DNA of 64,000 nucleotides from Bacillota bacterium (GTDB lineage: Bacteria > Bacillota > Proteinivoracia > UBA4975): NCBI GenBank assembly GCA_012523545.1, contig JAAYIH010000046.1:1-64000 (forward strand), read 5' to 3'. The notes beneath the pieces were generated by a model. It made no database searches. It saw only the letters and a program-made list of their open reading frames with translations, and was not told where the DNA came from. Made by a program: the position numbers and the translations under genes. Shown one piece after another: positions 31,674 through 40,565 of the stretch (the first letter of the stretch is position 1; each line of letters begins with the position of its first letter).

Positions 31674-32718
31674 CGAACTGTTGTCTGTACTCGAGAAGCA
31701 CGCCCGGCAATATCCCGGCCTGCAGGTCCGGGATGCCGCCAAGCTGCTTTATCAGAACGAGCTGGGGCCCGGGCACATGATTAAATCCGCAAACGACAGC
31801 CTGCGGCGCCTGGAGGCGGAACTTCCCGGCGCCCCGGCTGTCCCCTTTCTCTTTGAAGACATCGGCAACGGCCTCTGCCGCCTTCACCTGGGGGGCCTTA
31901 AGGAACGCGAAATTGCACCGGCCACCGTCAACCGCTTTTTCATCTTCACCGCCAACACCCATCAGGGCAGCATAGCCGGGCTGGAAGAAAAACTGGCCGT
32001 CCTGGCCGGGGCATGCCGGAAGGGGGACCTCCCCCTCCCCGTCGGTGAAGTTGAAGCCTTTATCCGGGACTGGAGCCGGCAGGGGTACCCGCCCGTCAGC
32101 CACAGCCCCGAATACCGCCGCCTGTACGCGCCGGCCTATCGGGTGGTCAAGGCGGTGTTCCGGGATTATTTCCCCCTCTTCGACCGCATCGACGCACTGT
32201 TGAAGGCCGGGGGCGCCGTCAACGTAGCCATTGACGGCATGAGCGGATCCGGCAAAAGCAGTCTGGCCGCCCTGTTGCAACAGATATATGACTGCAACGT
32301 CTTCCACATGGACGATTTCTTCCTGCCCCAGGCCATGAAGACTCCCCGGCGCCTGAGCCAACCCGGAGGCAATGTGCACCACGAGCGCTTCCGCCGGGAA
32401 GTGCTGGCGCCCCTGAGCACGGGACGCCCCTTTTGCTACCGGCCCTTTGACTGCCGCAGCCAGAGCCTGGGGGATGCTGTGTGCATCGAGCCCAAGCAAC
32501 TGAATATAGTGGAGGGCGCGTACTGCCTGCATCCTGCTTTGGCCGACGCTTACCAGCTCAGGGTGTTCATGCAGGTCGGCCCCGAAACACAAAGGGCCCG
32601 CATCCTGCAACGGAACGGACCGGCAATGTACCAACGCTTTTTGGAAGAATGGGTACCCCTGGAAAACATGTATTTCCAGGCATACAAAATTAAAGACCAG
32701 TGCGACCTGGTCTTTTGA
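31666..32718 (+). CDS. Two-domain P-loop kinase (uridine kinase-like C-terminal domain), 350 aa
   Basis: Residues about 175-350 resemble the uridine kinase/phosphoribulokinase/pantothenate kinase group. Walker A GMSGSGKSS is at 191-199, then NVFHMDDFFLP (substrate-binding aspartates) and VEGAYCLHPALADAYQLRVFM. Residues 1-170 are a separate domain with the motif LLYQNELGPGHMI, which I do not recognise. The start overlaps the ECF S-component. The likely substrate is a small nucleoside- or vitamin-like compound imported by that transporter; this is inference from coupling. Confidence 0.8.
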   Translation: MTDELLSVLEKHARQYPGLQVRDAAKLLYQNELGPGHMIKSANDSLRRLEAELPGAPAVPFLFEDIGNGLCRLHLGGLKEREIAPATVNRFFIFTANTHQGSIAGLEEKLAVLAGACRKGDLPLPVGEVEAFIRDWSRQGYPPVSHSPEYRRLYAPAYRVVKAVFRDYFPLFDRIDALLKAGGAVNVAIDGMSGSGKSSLAALLQQIYDCNVFHMDDFFLPQAMKTPRRLSQPGGNVHHERFRREVLAPLSTGRPFCYRPFDCRSQSLGDAVCIEPKQLNIVEGAYCLHPALADAYQLRVFMQVGPETQRARILQRNGPAMYQRFLEEWVPLENMYFQAYKIKDQCDLVF

Positions 32719-32725
32719 GAACTGT

Positions 32726-32777
32726 AACACCGGGGACCGCCGTCTCAACGGAGACAGCCGGAATCGTCCCCGGTGTT
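32726..32777 (-). terminator. Large hairpin between convergent kinase and DUF3842 genes
   Basis: AACACCGGGGAC and GTCCCCGGTGTT form a 12-bp stem enclosing a 28-base loop with its own small hairpin. The stop codon of the minus-strand gene (32745) lies inside, so the stem covers both ends of the convergent transcripts. Confidence 0.6.
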
Positions 32778-33167
32778 GCAATATTCAACAGCCAGCTGGA
32801 TGTATTCATTAAGGGTAAGGTCCCGGACGCCGGCCACCCTGACATTGCACCGGTTTACGGGAATGAGGATCTTTTGGGCGGGACTGCGGGCGATGGCCAG
32901 GGCCATGGCCGGCGTGATTTCCCCCAGAAAAGCATCGGCCAGGATAATGCCCAGGGGACCGATGATGATATCTGCATCGCGGCAGTTTACGATGACGGGG
33001 TTTTCGCCGGTGGCCCCCTGGTCGGCGCCGGCTTTGAGCATGCCCGCCGTAGCTATGCTGTTGGTGCCGATGGCCAGCACCTTCTGTTCCGGCAAGCTCT
33101 GTTTCAGCTGTTTGACGATGCTGGCCCCAATCTTTCCGCCCTGTCCGTCTATTACCACCACTTTCAC
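32745..33167 (-). CDS. DUF3842 family protein, 140 aa
   Basis: The start MKVVVIDGQGGKIGASIV is the hallmark of this clostridial family and looks like a Rossmann-type nucleotide-binding loop. Later strands IVNCRDADIIIGPLGIILADAFLGEI and IPVNRCNVRVAGV complete a small alpha/beta fold. Function unknown. The GTG start overlaps the stop of the CDF transporter gene by four bases (GTGA), so the two are coupled and may share a metal-related role. Confidence 0.82.
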   Translation of the reverse strand: MKVVVIDGQGGKIGASIVKQLKQSLPEQKVLAIGTNSIATAGMLKAGADQGATGENPVIVNCRDADIIIGPLGIILADAFLGEITPAMALAIARSPAQKILIPVNRCNVRVAGVRDLTLNEYIQLAVEYCNTGDDSGCLR

Positions 33168-34372
33168 TGCTTTTCCCCCTCCTTTTCCCTTTGTTCCGGC
33201 AAACGGGGCACATAATCGTGATCCACAGTGATAATTCCCCGGTAGCCGGGATTCAGCGCTTTCAGCCTGGCCTGGATCTCGTCCAGGAGTTCACCGTCAG
33301 CCATGGGAAAATCATGGGGCACTTCGACGTCGAAAATCAGGGTGGTGCGGGAAATCCCCCAGACCACCCGGAAGTCGTGCATGCCGATTTGCGGTGAAAT
33401 CTCCCTGAGCAGCTCCGCCACAGTTTGCCGCAGGGCACAGGTTTTCTCGTCATCGACGTCAACGGGGTCCATGTGCACCACCAGGTCGATGCCCAGGTCT
33501 TCTTTAACGTCCCGCTCAATACCGTCGATTATTTCATGGCTTACCATTACGTTCTGGCTGGAAGGCACCTCGCAGTGAACCGAAGCAAAGATGTTGCCGC
33601 CGCCGTAGTTGTGCACCGCCAAATCGTGGATGCCCAGAATGCCCTCATAGCTCAAAATCTTGGCGTAAATCGCATCCACCAGTTCTTTATCCGGCGCCGT
33701 GCCCAGGAGGGGGCTGCTGGTTTCGCTGACCAGCTTCAAGCCGGAAATGACGATGAAAACGGCAACAATTGCACCCAGGTACCCGTCCAGATTGATTCCG
33801 ATCCCCCGGGACAAAAGCAGACCCGCCAGGACTGCTGCCGTGGAAAGCACATCATTGCGGCTGTCCGTCCCGGCTGCAACAAGAGTGGCGGATTGAATCT
33901 TCTTCCCGATGTGCTTATAAAAGCGGGCCTGCCAAAGCTTGAGCAGGATTGAAACAACCAGGGCAAAGACCAGGACATAGCTGAACTGAACCTCTTCCGG
34001 AGCAATGATCTTGAGCACAGAGCTGTATACCAATTGCCCGCCGAGAATTATCACGATTAAAGAAATGATGAGGCCGGAAATGTGTTCGATGCGGGCATGG
34101 CCAAAGGGATGCCGGGCATCGGCGGGCTTGCCTGAGAGCCTAAACCCTAACAGGGCGACCAACGAGGAACCGCAATCCGTAAGGTTGTTGACGGCATCGG
34201 CGGTGACGGCGATGCTGTTGAACAGCGTCCCCACCGTTATTTTTACGGCGAAGAGCAGGAGGTTGGACACAATGCCGGCCAGTCCCGCAAAGGCGCCGTA
34301 ACGCCGGCGCACCCGGGGATCGCTTATATTCTTATGGTCTTTTACAAAGAGCCTGATAAGAATGCCGGTCAT
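33164..34372 (-). CDS. Cation diffusion facilitator with extended cytoplasmic domain, 402 aa
   Basis: Six membrane helices carry the metal sites: SIAVTADAVNNLTDCGSSL in helix 2 and AAGTDSRNDVLSTAAV in helix 5, both with D/N-x3-D patterns. GHARIEHISGL is the typical loop. The cytoplasmic domain is longer than usual (about residues 215-402), with HDLAVHNYGGGNIFASVHCEVP and a second HMDPVD section, as in the MamM/FieF-related clostridial forms. It exports Mn, Fe or Zn; specificity is not clear. GGAGGTG precedes the ATG at 34372. Coupled to the DUF3842 gene. Confidence 0.9.
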   Translation of the reverse strand: MTGILIRLFVKDHKNISDPRVRRRYGAFAGLAGIVSNLLLFAVKITVGTLFNSIAVTADAVNNLTDCGSSLVALLGFRLSGKPADARHPFGHARIEHISGLIISLIVIILGGQLVYSSVLKIIAPEEVQFSYVLVFALVVSILLKLWQARFYKHIGKKIQSATLVAAGTDSRNDVLSTAAVLAGLLLSRGIGINLDGYLGAIVAVFIVISGLKLVSETSSPLLGTAPDKELVDAIYAKILSYEGILGIHDLAVHNYGGGNIFASVHCEVPSSQNVMVSHEIIDGIERDVKEDLGIDLVVHMDPVDVDDEKTCALRQTVAELLREISPQIGMHDFRVVWGISRTTLIFDVEVPHDFPMADGELLDEIQARLKALNPGYRGIITVDHDYVPRLPEQREKEGEKQ

Positions 34373-34404
34373 GCCGGCACCTCCTTTCCCGGCCCACTGC
34401 AAGA

Positions 34405-35248
34405 CTAAGCGAGCACGACGAAAAACTGCCAGTTATACAGCAGCGCAATTAACGCGGCCAGCATGAGCACCGTCACCAGGGAAAACGCCCTTTGCCCCGG
34501 GGAAGCGGTACTCTTTTTACGGCCAACCGCCAGGGCAACGGCCAGGCAGGCGGCAATGGCAGCCAGGGGATAGTTGAGGAGGATGTGGGGCTTAACTTCG
34601 GCAAAGGAGCGGAAGTTATCCACCAGCATGCGCACTATCAGAATTGCATTGTTGGCCAGAAGGGCCTCCCGCACAATACCAGCAGAGGGATGAGCTTGTT
34701 CAGGCGCCGGGGCTGTTGCCTGCCCCGGCGTTTCATTTTGCCGATAAACAACGCAATGGGGGCAAATCGCGGGGTGAAGTATAGACGATGTCAAACAAAT
34801 AATCCTCAAAGCCGGCGGTATGATGCATGATATCCAGCACCGTAATGGAGGTTTCGTACTTCAGTTTGGTGAGGAAACCGGGAGGCAGGTACCCCCGGAT
34901 ATCCGCCTCCAGGTCCAGCCTGCCCTGTTCAGCCAGGCGCATTAGCGTGACGTAGACAAAGAGCTTGCTGATGGAGCCGTACTCAAACACAGTGCGGGCA
35001 GGATCCACGGCCAGCTTGTTTTCAACGTCGGCGTACCCGTACCCCTTGGACAGGATAATTTCGCCATCCTTGACCAGGACCACCGCCGCTCCCGGCGCGC
35101 TCCTGCCGATATACTGCTCCATGTACTCGTCGACAAATGCTTCCAGTTCCGCAAAGGAGATGCCCGACGGAGTCTCCCGGGCAGCAAGGGCCGTTGCCGG
35201 AGTGACGGCCAGGCAGGCCAATACAAGGAGGCAGACCAACCTTTTCAA
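34405..35248 (-). pseudogene. Broken serine hydrolase (beta-lactamase/PBP4* family), internal deletion and frameshift
   Basis: The N-terminal part (34733-35248) has a signal peptide (MKRLVCLLVLACLAVTPATALAA) and a good beta-lactamase-class-C start, with the active-site SxxK in YGSISKLFVYV. It runs to MHHTAGFEDYLFDIVYTSPRDLPPL and then goes out of frame. A second frame (34405 to about 34720) encodes only a C-terminal membrane tail (NYPLAAIAACLAVALAV, LVTVLMLAALIALLYNW). Intact relatives have roughly 200 further residues between, with the tyrosine and KTG-like motifs. Non-functional. Confidence 0.8.
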
Positions 35249-35385
35249 GACTCAAACTCCCCTTTACCCATTATTGGCGCTCCCCGGCCAGGCTGGCCGG
35301 AAGCAGCGCCTGTCAGCACTCGGTCCGGGTTATGCAACCGGACGGCGGGAAATGACCCGCCGGCCGGGCGGTGCTGTTTCCTGCC

Positions 35386-36045
35386 TTATTTCCGAATCAG
35401 GGCGATTATCCTGTCCTTGCAGAGCACTCCCAGCACAGCCAATACCGACGCCGCCGCCAGCACCGCCACAGCAACTGCGGTATTTTCCTGCTGAAAACTG
35501 GCGCCGATGAAGCTGGACCCAACCAGGGCGGGCAGCCGGCCAGCAACAGAAAGCAACAAAAACCTCCCCGCCGGGACAGGAGTCAAACCGGCCGCGTAGG
35601 CGAGGACGTCCTTGGGCAGCCCGGGGAGCAAAAAGAGCAGAAACATGACGGCTTCGGATCTGGGCCCCCCGACCAGTTTCTGCAACTGCGCCAGCCGCTT
35701 TTTGGGCACGATTTTTTTTACAATCTCGTAGCCCAGCCAGCGGGCCAAAAAAAAGTTCAGCGCCGAGCCAATGGTCACCCCGATGATGAGGTAAAGACTC
35801 CCCCAAAAAACGCCGTAAATATAGCCGCCGGCAATTTGCACAATTTCACCGGGGACGGCGGCCACCACAACCTGGAAGACCTGAAAACCTATGAAAATGA
35901 GGATGCCCGCAAGCCCCCGGGATTCGATGTACCGCTTCAGTTCCTGCCGGCGGGAAAAGAGTTCGGACACCCGGGGGCCAAAAACTGCGGACAGGTATAT
36001 TATCAGCCCGATAAAACTTACCAGGGCGGCAATGCGCAATCCCAT
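35386..36045 (-). CDS. TVP38/TMEM64 (SNARE-associated, DedA-like) membrane protein, 219 aa
   Basis: The family core is visible: VVVAAVPGEIVQIAGGYIYGVFWGSLYLIIGVTIGSALNFFLARWLGYE. This is followed by the second half LLFLLPGLPKDVLAYAAGL...FLLLSVAGRLPALVGSSFIG, with two re-entrant loops. Five to six helices fit a lipid or ion transporter-like DedA fold. Function in bacteria is unclear, with links to lipid scrambling. The ribosome site (AAGCTGGG) is modest. The 340 bases between it and the broken hydrolase hold no gene beyond that pseudogene's start. Confidence 0.88.
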   Translation of the reverse strand: MGLRIAALVSFIGLIIYLSAVFGPRVSELFSRRQELKRYIESRGLAGILIFIGFQVFQVVVAAVPGEIVQIAGGYIYGVFWGSLYLIIGVTIGSALNFFLARWLGYEIVKKIVPKKRLAQLQKLVGGPRSEAVMFLLFLLPGLPKDVLAYAAGLTPVPAGRFLLLSVAGRLPALVGSSFIGASFQQENTAVAVAVLAAASVLAVLGVLCKDRIIALIRK

Positions 36046-36140
36046 GCCCAGCTTATGCTTGCTGCCGATCCCTACCGCCTCCTCTGGCGTTCAAAGCATT
36101 TTAATTATTATACCACATCCCCCTGACCCTAAAGAAACAG

Positions 36141-36178
36141 CCCGGCAGCGCCGGAATCCCGGGTCAAGGCCGCCGGGC
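36141..36178 (-). terminator. Terminator after the SLC13/ArsB-like gene
   Basis: Minus-strand GCCCGGC and GCCGGGC arms enclose a GC-rich loop and are followed by TGTTTCTTT. Confidence 0.6.
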
Positions 36179-36185
36179 CAAACTG

Positions 36186-37451
36186 CTAACTCCAAATCAG
36201 CCAGATGAGAATATAACCGGTGGTCACCGCTGTCAGGGTAAAGGGGACGCCGATCTTCATGAACTCGCCGGCCCTGACCTGATGGCCTTCCTTCTTGAGG
36301 ATGCCCAGGGCAGCGATGTTGGCGGAAGCCCCGATGGGCGTGAGGTTGCCGCCCAGGGTGGCCCCGGCCAGCAATCCGAAATAAAGCAGTTTTGGCTCCA
36401 CCCCCATAATTGCGGCCAGACCGCTGACCACCGGCAACATGGTCGCCACATAGGGTATGTTGTCGATGAAGGCGGAGACGAGAACCGAAACCCACAGAAT
36501 CATGCTGTAAATTACAAAGACGTTGTCGCTGACCCGGCTGAACATCTTGCTGATGTCCGCCACCACGCCCGCCTCGGTGATGCCGCCCACCACGATAAAG
36601 AGGCCCGTCAACAGAGCGATGGTAAAGAAATCGATCTCCCGGATAATCCCGGCCGCTCCGCGCCAGTCCCCGCCGACCAGGCCCTTGCGCAGCAACCCCG
36701 CGGCAAAGAGAAGCATGCAGATGAGACCGTTGGTAACTGCAGGCTTGTCGGGCACAAAGGAAGCCAAAATCAGCAGCACCACCATGCCCGCCAGCAAAAA
36801 GCTGGGGAAATAGTCCCGGACCTCGGTTGTGGCCAGGCTGTTGATGGGCTGGTTATACCTGCGGAATATCCAGAGCAACACCAGGGTGGCCATGATGGCG
36901 CCGGCCTGCACCACCCAAAACAAGCCCGGCTTTCCGTCCAAAATGAAGAAGTCCAAAAAATCCAACCCGGCATGGCCGCCCAGGAGGATGGAGGTAGCAT
37001 CCCCCACCAGGGTGGCGGCGCCCTGCAGGTTGGAAGCGACGGAGATGGCAATGATACCGGGCACCGGCGATATTTTCAGTTTCCTGGCGATAGACAAAGC
37101 CACCGGGGCCACCATCAGCACCGTGGCTACATTGTCTATAAACGCAGAAATTATGCCGGCAAAGAGGGCCAGGAACACAAGGGCCCACTTGACGTTGGGA
37201 GTGTGCCGGATGAGCAGGTCTGCCAGTCTGGCCGGCATTCTCGACTCTATGAACAGGGTGACAATTCCCATGGTGCCGGCAATCATCATGATTACATTCC
37301 AGTCCACAGCGGCCAATACCTGATCCCGGGGCATAATCCCCAGCAGAACAAAAATCAGGGCGGAAGTCAGGGCTATGTGCGCCCTCCATCTGGGGAAAAG
37401 CAGCAGTGACGCATACGTTACTATGAACAGGACAATGGCGCAGGTTTTCAA
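36186..37451 (-). CDS. Ion transporter of the ArsB/NhaD/SLC13 superfamily, 421 aa
   Basis: Eleven to twelve helices form two inverted halves. Each half has the family's re-entrant motif: SAFIDNVATVLMVAPVALS, ASNLQGAATLVGDATSILLG, then SAFIDNIPYVATMLPVVS and GATLGGNLTPIGASANIAALG. Relatives transport arsenite, sodium/proton or dicarboxylates, and the repeat motif alone does not separate them. The start is TTG at 37451 after AAGGAGAA. Transcribed alone. Confidence 0.85.
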   Translation of the reverse strand: MKTCAIVLFIVTYASLLLFPRWRAHIALTSALIFVLLGIMPRDQVLAAVDWNVIMMIAGTMGIVTLFIESRMPARLADLLIRHTPNVKWALVFLALFAGIISAFIDNVATVLMVAPVALSIARKLKISPVPGIIAISVASNLQGAATLVGDATSILLGGHAGLDFLDFFILDGKPGLFWVVQAGAIMATLVLLWIFRRYNQPINSLATTEVRDYFPSFLLAGMVVLLILASFVPDKPAVTNGLICMLLFAAGLLRKGLVGGDWRGAAGIIREIDFFTIALLTGLFIVVGGITEAGVVADISKMFSRVSDNVFVIYSMILWVSVLVSAFIDNIPYVATMLPVVSGLAAIMGVEPKLLYFGLLAGATLGGNLTPIGASANIAALGILKKEGHQVRAGEFMKIGVPFTLTAVTTGYILIWLIWS

Positions 37452-37659
37452 AGCGATTCTCCTTTTTTCGCGGTGCTAATACTTGTCCATCCAAAAAATT
37501 ATACCTTACCGCCAATTTACCTTCAACTTTTTGAAAAAAGTACTTCCCTTCGGGTAAACCTTCCCGGCGGCCCGCAGGCACCAACTACGGCGAAACATCA
37601 GCGCCATGACCTGAGCATCGGTAAGAAGCAGGAATAATCTGCATACAACCCCATAAGGA

Positions 37660-37690
37660 AAACCGGCAGAAACCCTGCCGGTTTTTTTTA
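37660..37690 (-). terminator. Terminator at the end of the DUF134-MinD-Mrp operon
   Basis: AAACCGGCAG-AAAC-CTGCCGGTTTTTTTT. The T-run on the plus strand is longer, yet on the minus strand AAAAAAAACCGGC...GCCGGTTTTCC also ends the operon. The 170 bases beyond it to 37490 hold nothing recognised. Confidence 0.7.
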
Positions 37691-38038
37691 ACACTGGCCA
37701 TGGCGGTGGCCGTGCCCAAGACAGGCCGATCCGGAAGACTGCAAATTACCTTGCAAGTAATTCCTGGCAGCCTCCTCGGCATCGCCCCGGACGCCGAGGA
37801 CCACTTCAATCCCCTTGTCGGTAAAAATTTCAATGGCGCCGGCGCCCATGCCTCCGGTAATGATCACATTTACTCCCAAATCGTGCAGAAAATTGGGCAG
37901 AAATCCCGGCCTGTGCCCTGGGTTGGGCACGACTTCCTTGTGCACCTGCTCTACTTGTCCGGTAAAGATTATAAAGCTTTGGCTATGCCCGAAGTGCTCC
38001 GCCACCTGGCCGTCATTACTGGCCACTGCAATTTTCAT
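37688..38038 (-). CDS. NifX/NifB-type dinitrogenase cofactor-binding family protein, 116 aa
   Basis: MKIAVASNDGQVAEHFGHSQSFIIF is the classic entry of this small RNase H-like fold, with the histidine that binds iron-sulfur or FeMo cofactors in NifX relatives. The C-terminus ends in CLGHGHRHGQC, an added metal-binding tail. No nitrogenase genes are present, so it belongs to the broader group acting with MinD/Mrp ATPases, perhaps as an iron-sulfur carrier. GGAGGG precedes the ATG at 38038. It is the last gene of the operon. Confidence 0.85.
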   Translation of the reverse strand: MKIAVASNDGQVAEHFGHSQSFIIFTGQVEQVHKEVVPNPGHRPGFLPNFLHDLGVNVIITGGMGAGAIEIFTDKGIEVVLGVRGDAEEAARNYLQGNLQSSGSACLGHGHRHGQC

Positions 38039-38052
38039 TGCTTTCCCTCCTC

Positions 38053-38862
38053 TCAAAGGGCTTTTTCGTCCATCTCTTCCATGCGCCGGACGACTTCTTC
38101 CAGCCAGCTTCCCTGCATGTCTTCAATGGCGCCCCGGTCGCAGGCCCGGGCAATCTCCGAATCCAGCGGCAGGCGGGCCAGGACATCCAGTCCATGCTCG
38201 GCAGCCGCTGCCTTAGCGCAGCTGTCGCCAAAGATGTTCGCTTCCTCGCCACAATGGGGGCACTGGTAGTAGGCCATATTTTCCACCAGGCCCAAAATAT
38301 GTATGTCCATCAGCCTGGCCATTTTAACCGCCTTGGACACGATATCCGACACCAGTTCCTGGGGCGAAGTGACGATGACAATTCCGTCCACCGGCAGAGA
38401 CTGAAACACCGTAAGGGGAACATCGCCGGTGCCGGGAGGCATGTCGATAAGCAGGTAATCCACCTCGCCCCACACCACGTCGCTCCAGAACTGTTTGATA
38501 ACTCCTGCCAGGATGGGACCGCGCCAGATCACGGGGTCGGTGGCATTGGGCAGCAGCAGGTTTATGGACATGATCTTGATTCCGGTCTTGCTCTGCACCG
38601 GCAGCAAGCCCTCTTCGTTGCCCGCCGCCTTTTGCTTAAGACCAAAAATTTTGGGAATGGAAGGCCCGGTAATGTCGGCGTCAAGAACCGCGGTTGCATA
38701 CCCCTTTCTGTTCAGCGCCGTCGCCAGCATGGCAGCGACCAGGGATTTGCCCACTCCTCCCTTGCCGCTGAGGACGCCGATTACCTTCTTTACGGTACTG
38801 CTGGCATTGAGCTGAGCGTACTTTGTTTTCCTTGCTTCCTGTTCTTCAGTTCTTTCTTTCAT
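38053..38862 (-). CDS. Mrp/NBP35-family iron-sulfur carrier ATPase, 269 aa
   Basis: The deviant Walker A is GKGGVGKS, followed by VLDADITGPSIPKIFG, DYLLIDMPPGTGD and the C-terminal CPHC pair (YQCPHCGEEA), which carries a bridging 4Fe-4S cluster in ApbC/Mrp proteins. It should deliver clusters to target proteins. It starts on the base before the end of the MinD-ferredoxin gene, so the operon is tight. Confidence 0.92.
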   Translation of the reverse strand: MKERTEEQEARKTKYAQLNASSTVKKVIGVLSGKGGVGKSLVAAMLATALNRKGYATAVLDADITGPSIPKIFGLKQKAAGNEEGLLPVQSKTGIKIMSINLLLPNATDPVIWRGPILAGVIKQFWSDVVWGEVDYLLIDMPPGTGDVPLTVFQSLPVDGIVIVTSPQELVSDIVSKAVKMARLMDIHILGLVENMAYYQCPHCGEEANIFGDSCAKAAAAEHGLDVLARLPLDSEIARACDRGAIEDMQGSWLEEVVRRMEEMDEKAL

Positions 38863-39735
38863 TTACTCTTTGCTCCCTTTCAGTATTTGCATGGTATTGG
38901 CGTATATTTCCCTGACCGCCCGGCCGGCCGGGCAATCCACTGCGGCAATATTCCTGCCGGCATTGACAGCCTTGGGCACGTTGGCGTCAAAGGGTATTTT
39001 ACCCGCCACAGGCAGATTGCGCTCGGCGCAATATTCCTCGATGCGCCGGGTATTTTGGGGATTTACATCAAATTTATTGACGCAGACGGCTATTTTAACC
39101 TGAAATTGTTCCGCCGTCTCTACGATTCTTTCCATGTCGCTGAGCCCCGAAACAGATGGCTCTGTAACTATCAACACCATGTCCACCCCCCGCAAAGAAG
39201 CGATGACAGGACAACCGATGCCGGGCGACCCGTCAATTATGGCCAACGGAACAGAACCGGCGGCGTTTTTCATCTCTTCTTTCACTGCGCTGACCAGCAA
39301 GCCGGAGTTTCCGCTCCCCATTTTGAGCTGAGCAGTGGAGAAAACAGAAGCGCCGGCATATAACTTCAGTTCCCCGGCAACGGCAGGTTTCATCTCCACG
39401 GCGCCTTGAGGACACACTGCTGCGCAAACGCTGCAGCCCTCGCAGGCAAAAGGATCCACTTTGTAGCCGTCGGCGCCGGGAATAATGGCGGCGAAGCGGC
39501 AATGCTGTCGGCACAAGTCGCACTCCGTACAGAGTCTGCCGTCGATTGCGGCCTTGTCCATTCCGTAAAAATCCTTTGCCCGCGGCGCTGCAGCCATGGC
39601 GGCGAGCAAGTGCAGATTGGGCGCATCCACGTCGCAATCGGCATAAGCCTGCGCCCGGGCCAGCTCAATAAAGGCCGCCGCAACGGTGGTCTTGCCCGTG
39701 CCACCTTTGCCGCTGAGAATCAGGAGTTGCTGCAT
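38863..39735 (-). CDS. MinD-type ATPase with two inserted 4Fe-4S clusters, copy 2, 290 aa
   Basis: The Walker A-like GKGGTGKTT is near the start, then DCDVDAPNLHLL. An inserted ferredoxin at about residues 65-110 carries CTECDLCRQHC and CEGCSVCAAVCPQ. LAIIDGSPGIGCPVIASL completes the ATPase. GGAGGAGG precedes the ATG at 39735. Such pairs of MinD-ferredoxin proteins occur with NifX-like and DUF134 proteins in anaerobes; the cargo is unknown, perhaps iron-sulfur assembly or redox-linked positioning. Confidence 0.9.
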   Translation of the reverse strand: MQQLLILSGKGGTGKTTVAAAFIELARAQAYADCDVDAPNLHLLAAMAAAPRAKDFYGMDKAAIDGRLCTECDLCRQHCRFAAIIPGADGYKVDPFACEGCSVCAAVCPQGAVEMKPAVAGELKLYAGASVFSTAQLKMGSGNSGLLVSAVKEEMKNAAGSVPLAIIDGSPGIGCPVIASLRGVDMVLIVTEPSVSGLSDMERIVETAEQFQVKIAVCVNKFDVNPQNTRRIEEYCAERNLPVAGKIPFDANVPKAVNAGRNIAAVDCPAGRAVREIYANTMQILKGSKE

Positions 39736-40565
39736 TGCCGCACCTCCTCCATAACCCGGTCCAGTAACCGGCAAAACAGTTCCCGGTACTTTCCGTCTTC
39801 CCTGGCGGCAATGCCGGCATTGGCAGTGATCTGCCCCAAGTCCTGCGCCAGGGGAATTTTGGCCAGAATCTCTATCCCCTGTTCCCTGCAGTAAGCTTCG
39901 GCGGGATTATCCCCTGCCAGGCATTTGTTGAGCACTGCGCCGTGAGGCTTGGCAAAAAGCTGCACCAGTTCATGAACTATGCGCAAATTGTGTACGCCAA
40001 ATATCGTAGGCTCCGCCACCAAGATACAATAGTCGGCCTCCTGTATCGTCTCCATAACCGCGCAGGCGCTGCCCGGAGGACAGTCGATGAAACACGGCCC
40101 CTTCGTTTCCTCCTGGAGCAGCTCCCGAATAATGGGAACCCCCGACGGCTCCCCGGGATTTAGAAATCCCGACCACACGTCGACACCGTCCAATGTGCCC
40201 CTTTGCACCCGGCCGATGCTGTAAGCTTGCTCGGTAATGGCTTGTTCGGGACAGAGCAAAGCGCAACCGCCGCAGGAATGGCAGATCTCGGCAAATACCT
40301 GAACCGAGTTATCGACATAGGCCAGGGCGTTGAACTTGCAAAACTCTGTACAAATCCTGCAGCCGGTACACCGGGAAGCATCGACACTGGGAATAGGCAC
40401 GGTAACTTCCCGGCTCTTCGCATCCCCGGGCTTGAAGAACAAATGGCCATTGGGCTCCTCCACATCGCAGTCAATGTAGACGGCGCGCCTGGCCGCGGCG
40501 GCCAGATTGACGGCCACCAGGGTTTTCCCCGTACCACCCTTGCCACTGACAACGGCGATCTTCAT
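39720..40565 (-). CDS. MinD-type ATPase with two inserted 4Fe-4S clusters, copy 1, 281 aa
   Basis: It is a paralogue of the next gene: GKGGTGKTLVAVNLA, IDCDVEEPNGHLF, then ferredoxin motifs CTGCRICTEFC and CHSCGGCALLCPE, and CFIDCPPGSACAVMETI. The ATG at 40565 overlaps the upstream stop as TAATG, and its end overlaps the next gene by 16 bases. The two copies probably form a heterodimer that couples ATP hydrolysis to a cluster-dependent step. Confidence 0.9.
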   Translation of the reverse strand: MKIAVVSGKGGTGKTLVAVNLAAAARRAVYIDCDVEEPNGHLFFKPGDAKSREVTVPIPSVDASRCTGCRICTEFCKFNALAYVDNSVQVFAEICHSCGGCALLCPEQAITEQAYSIGRVQRGTLDGVDVWSGFLNPGEPSGVPIIRELLQEETKGPCFIDCPPGSACAVMETIQEADYCILVAEPTIFGVHNLRIVHELVQLFAKPHGAVLNKCLAGDNPAEAYCREQGIEILAKIPLAQDLGQITANAGIAAREDGKYRELFCRLLDRVMEEVRQCSNS

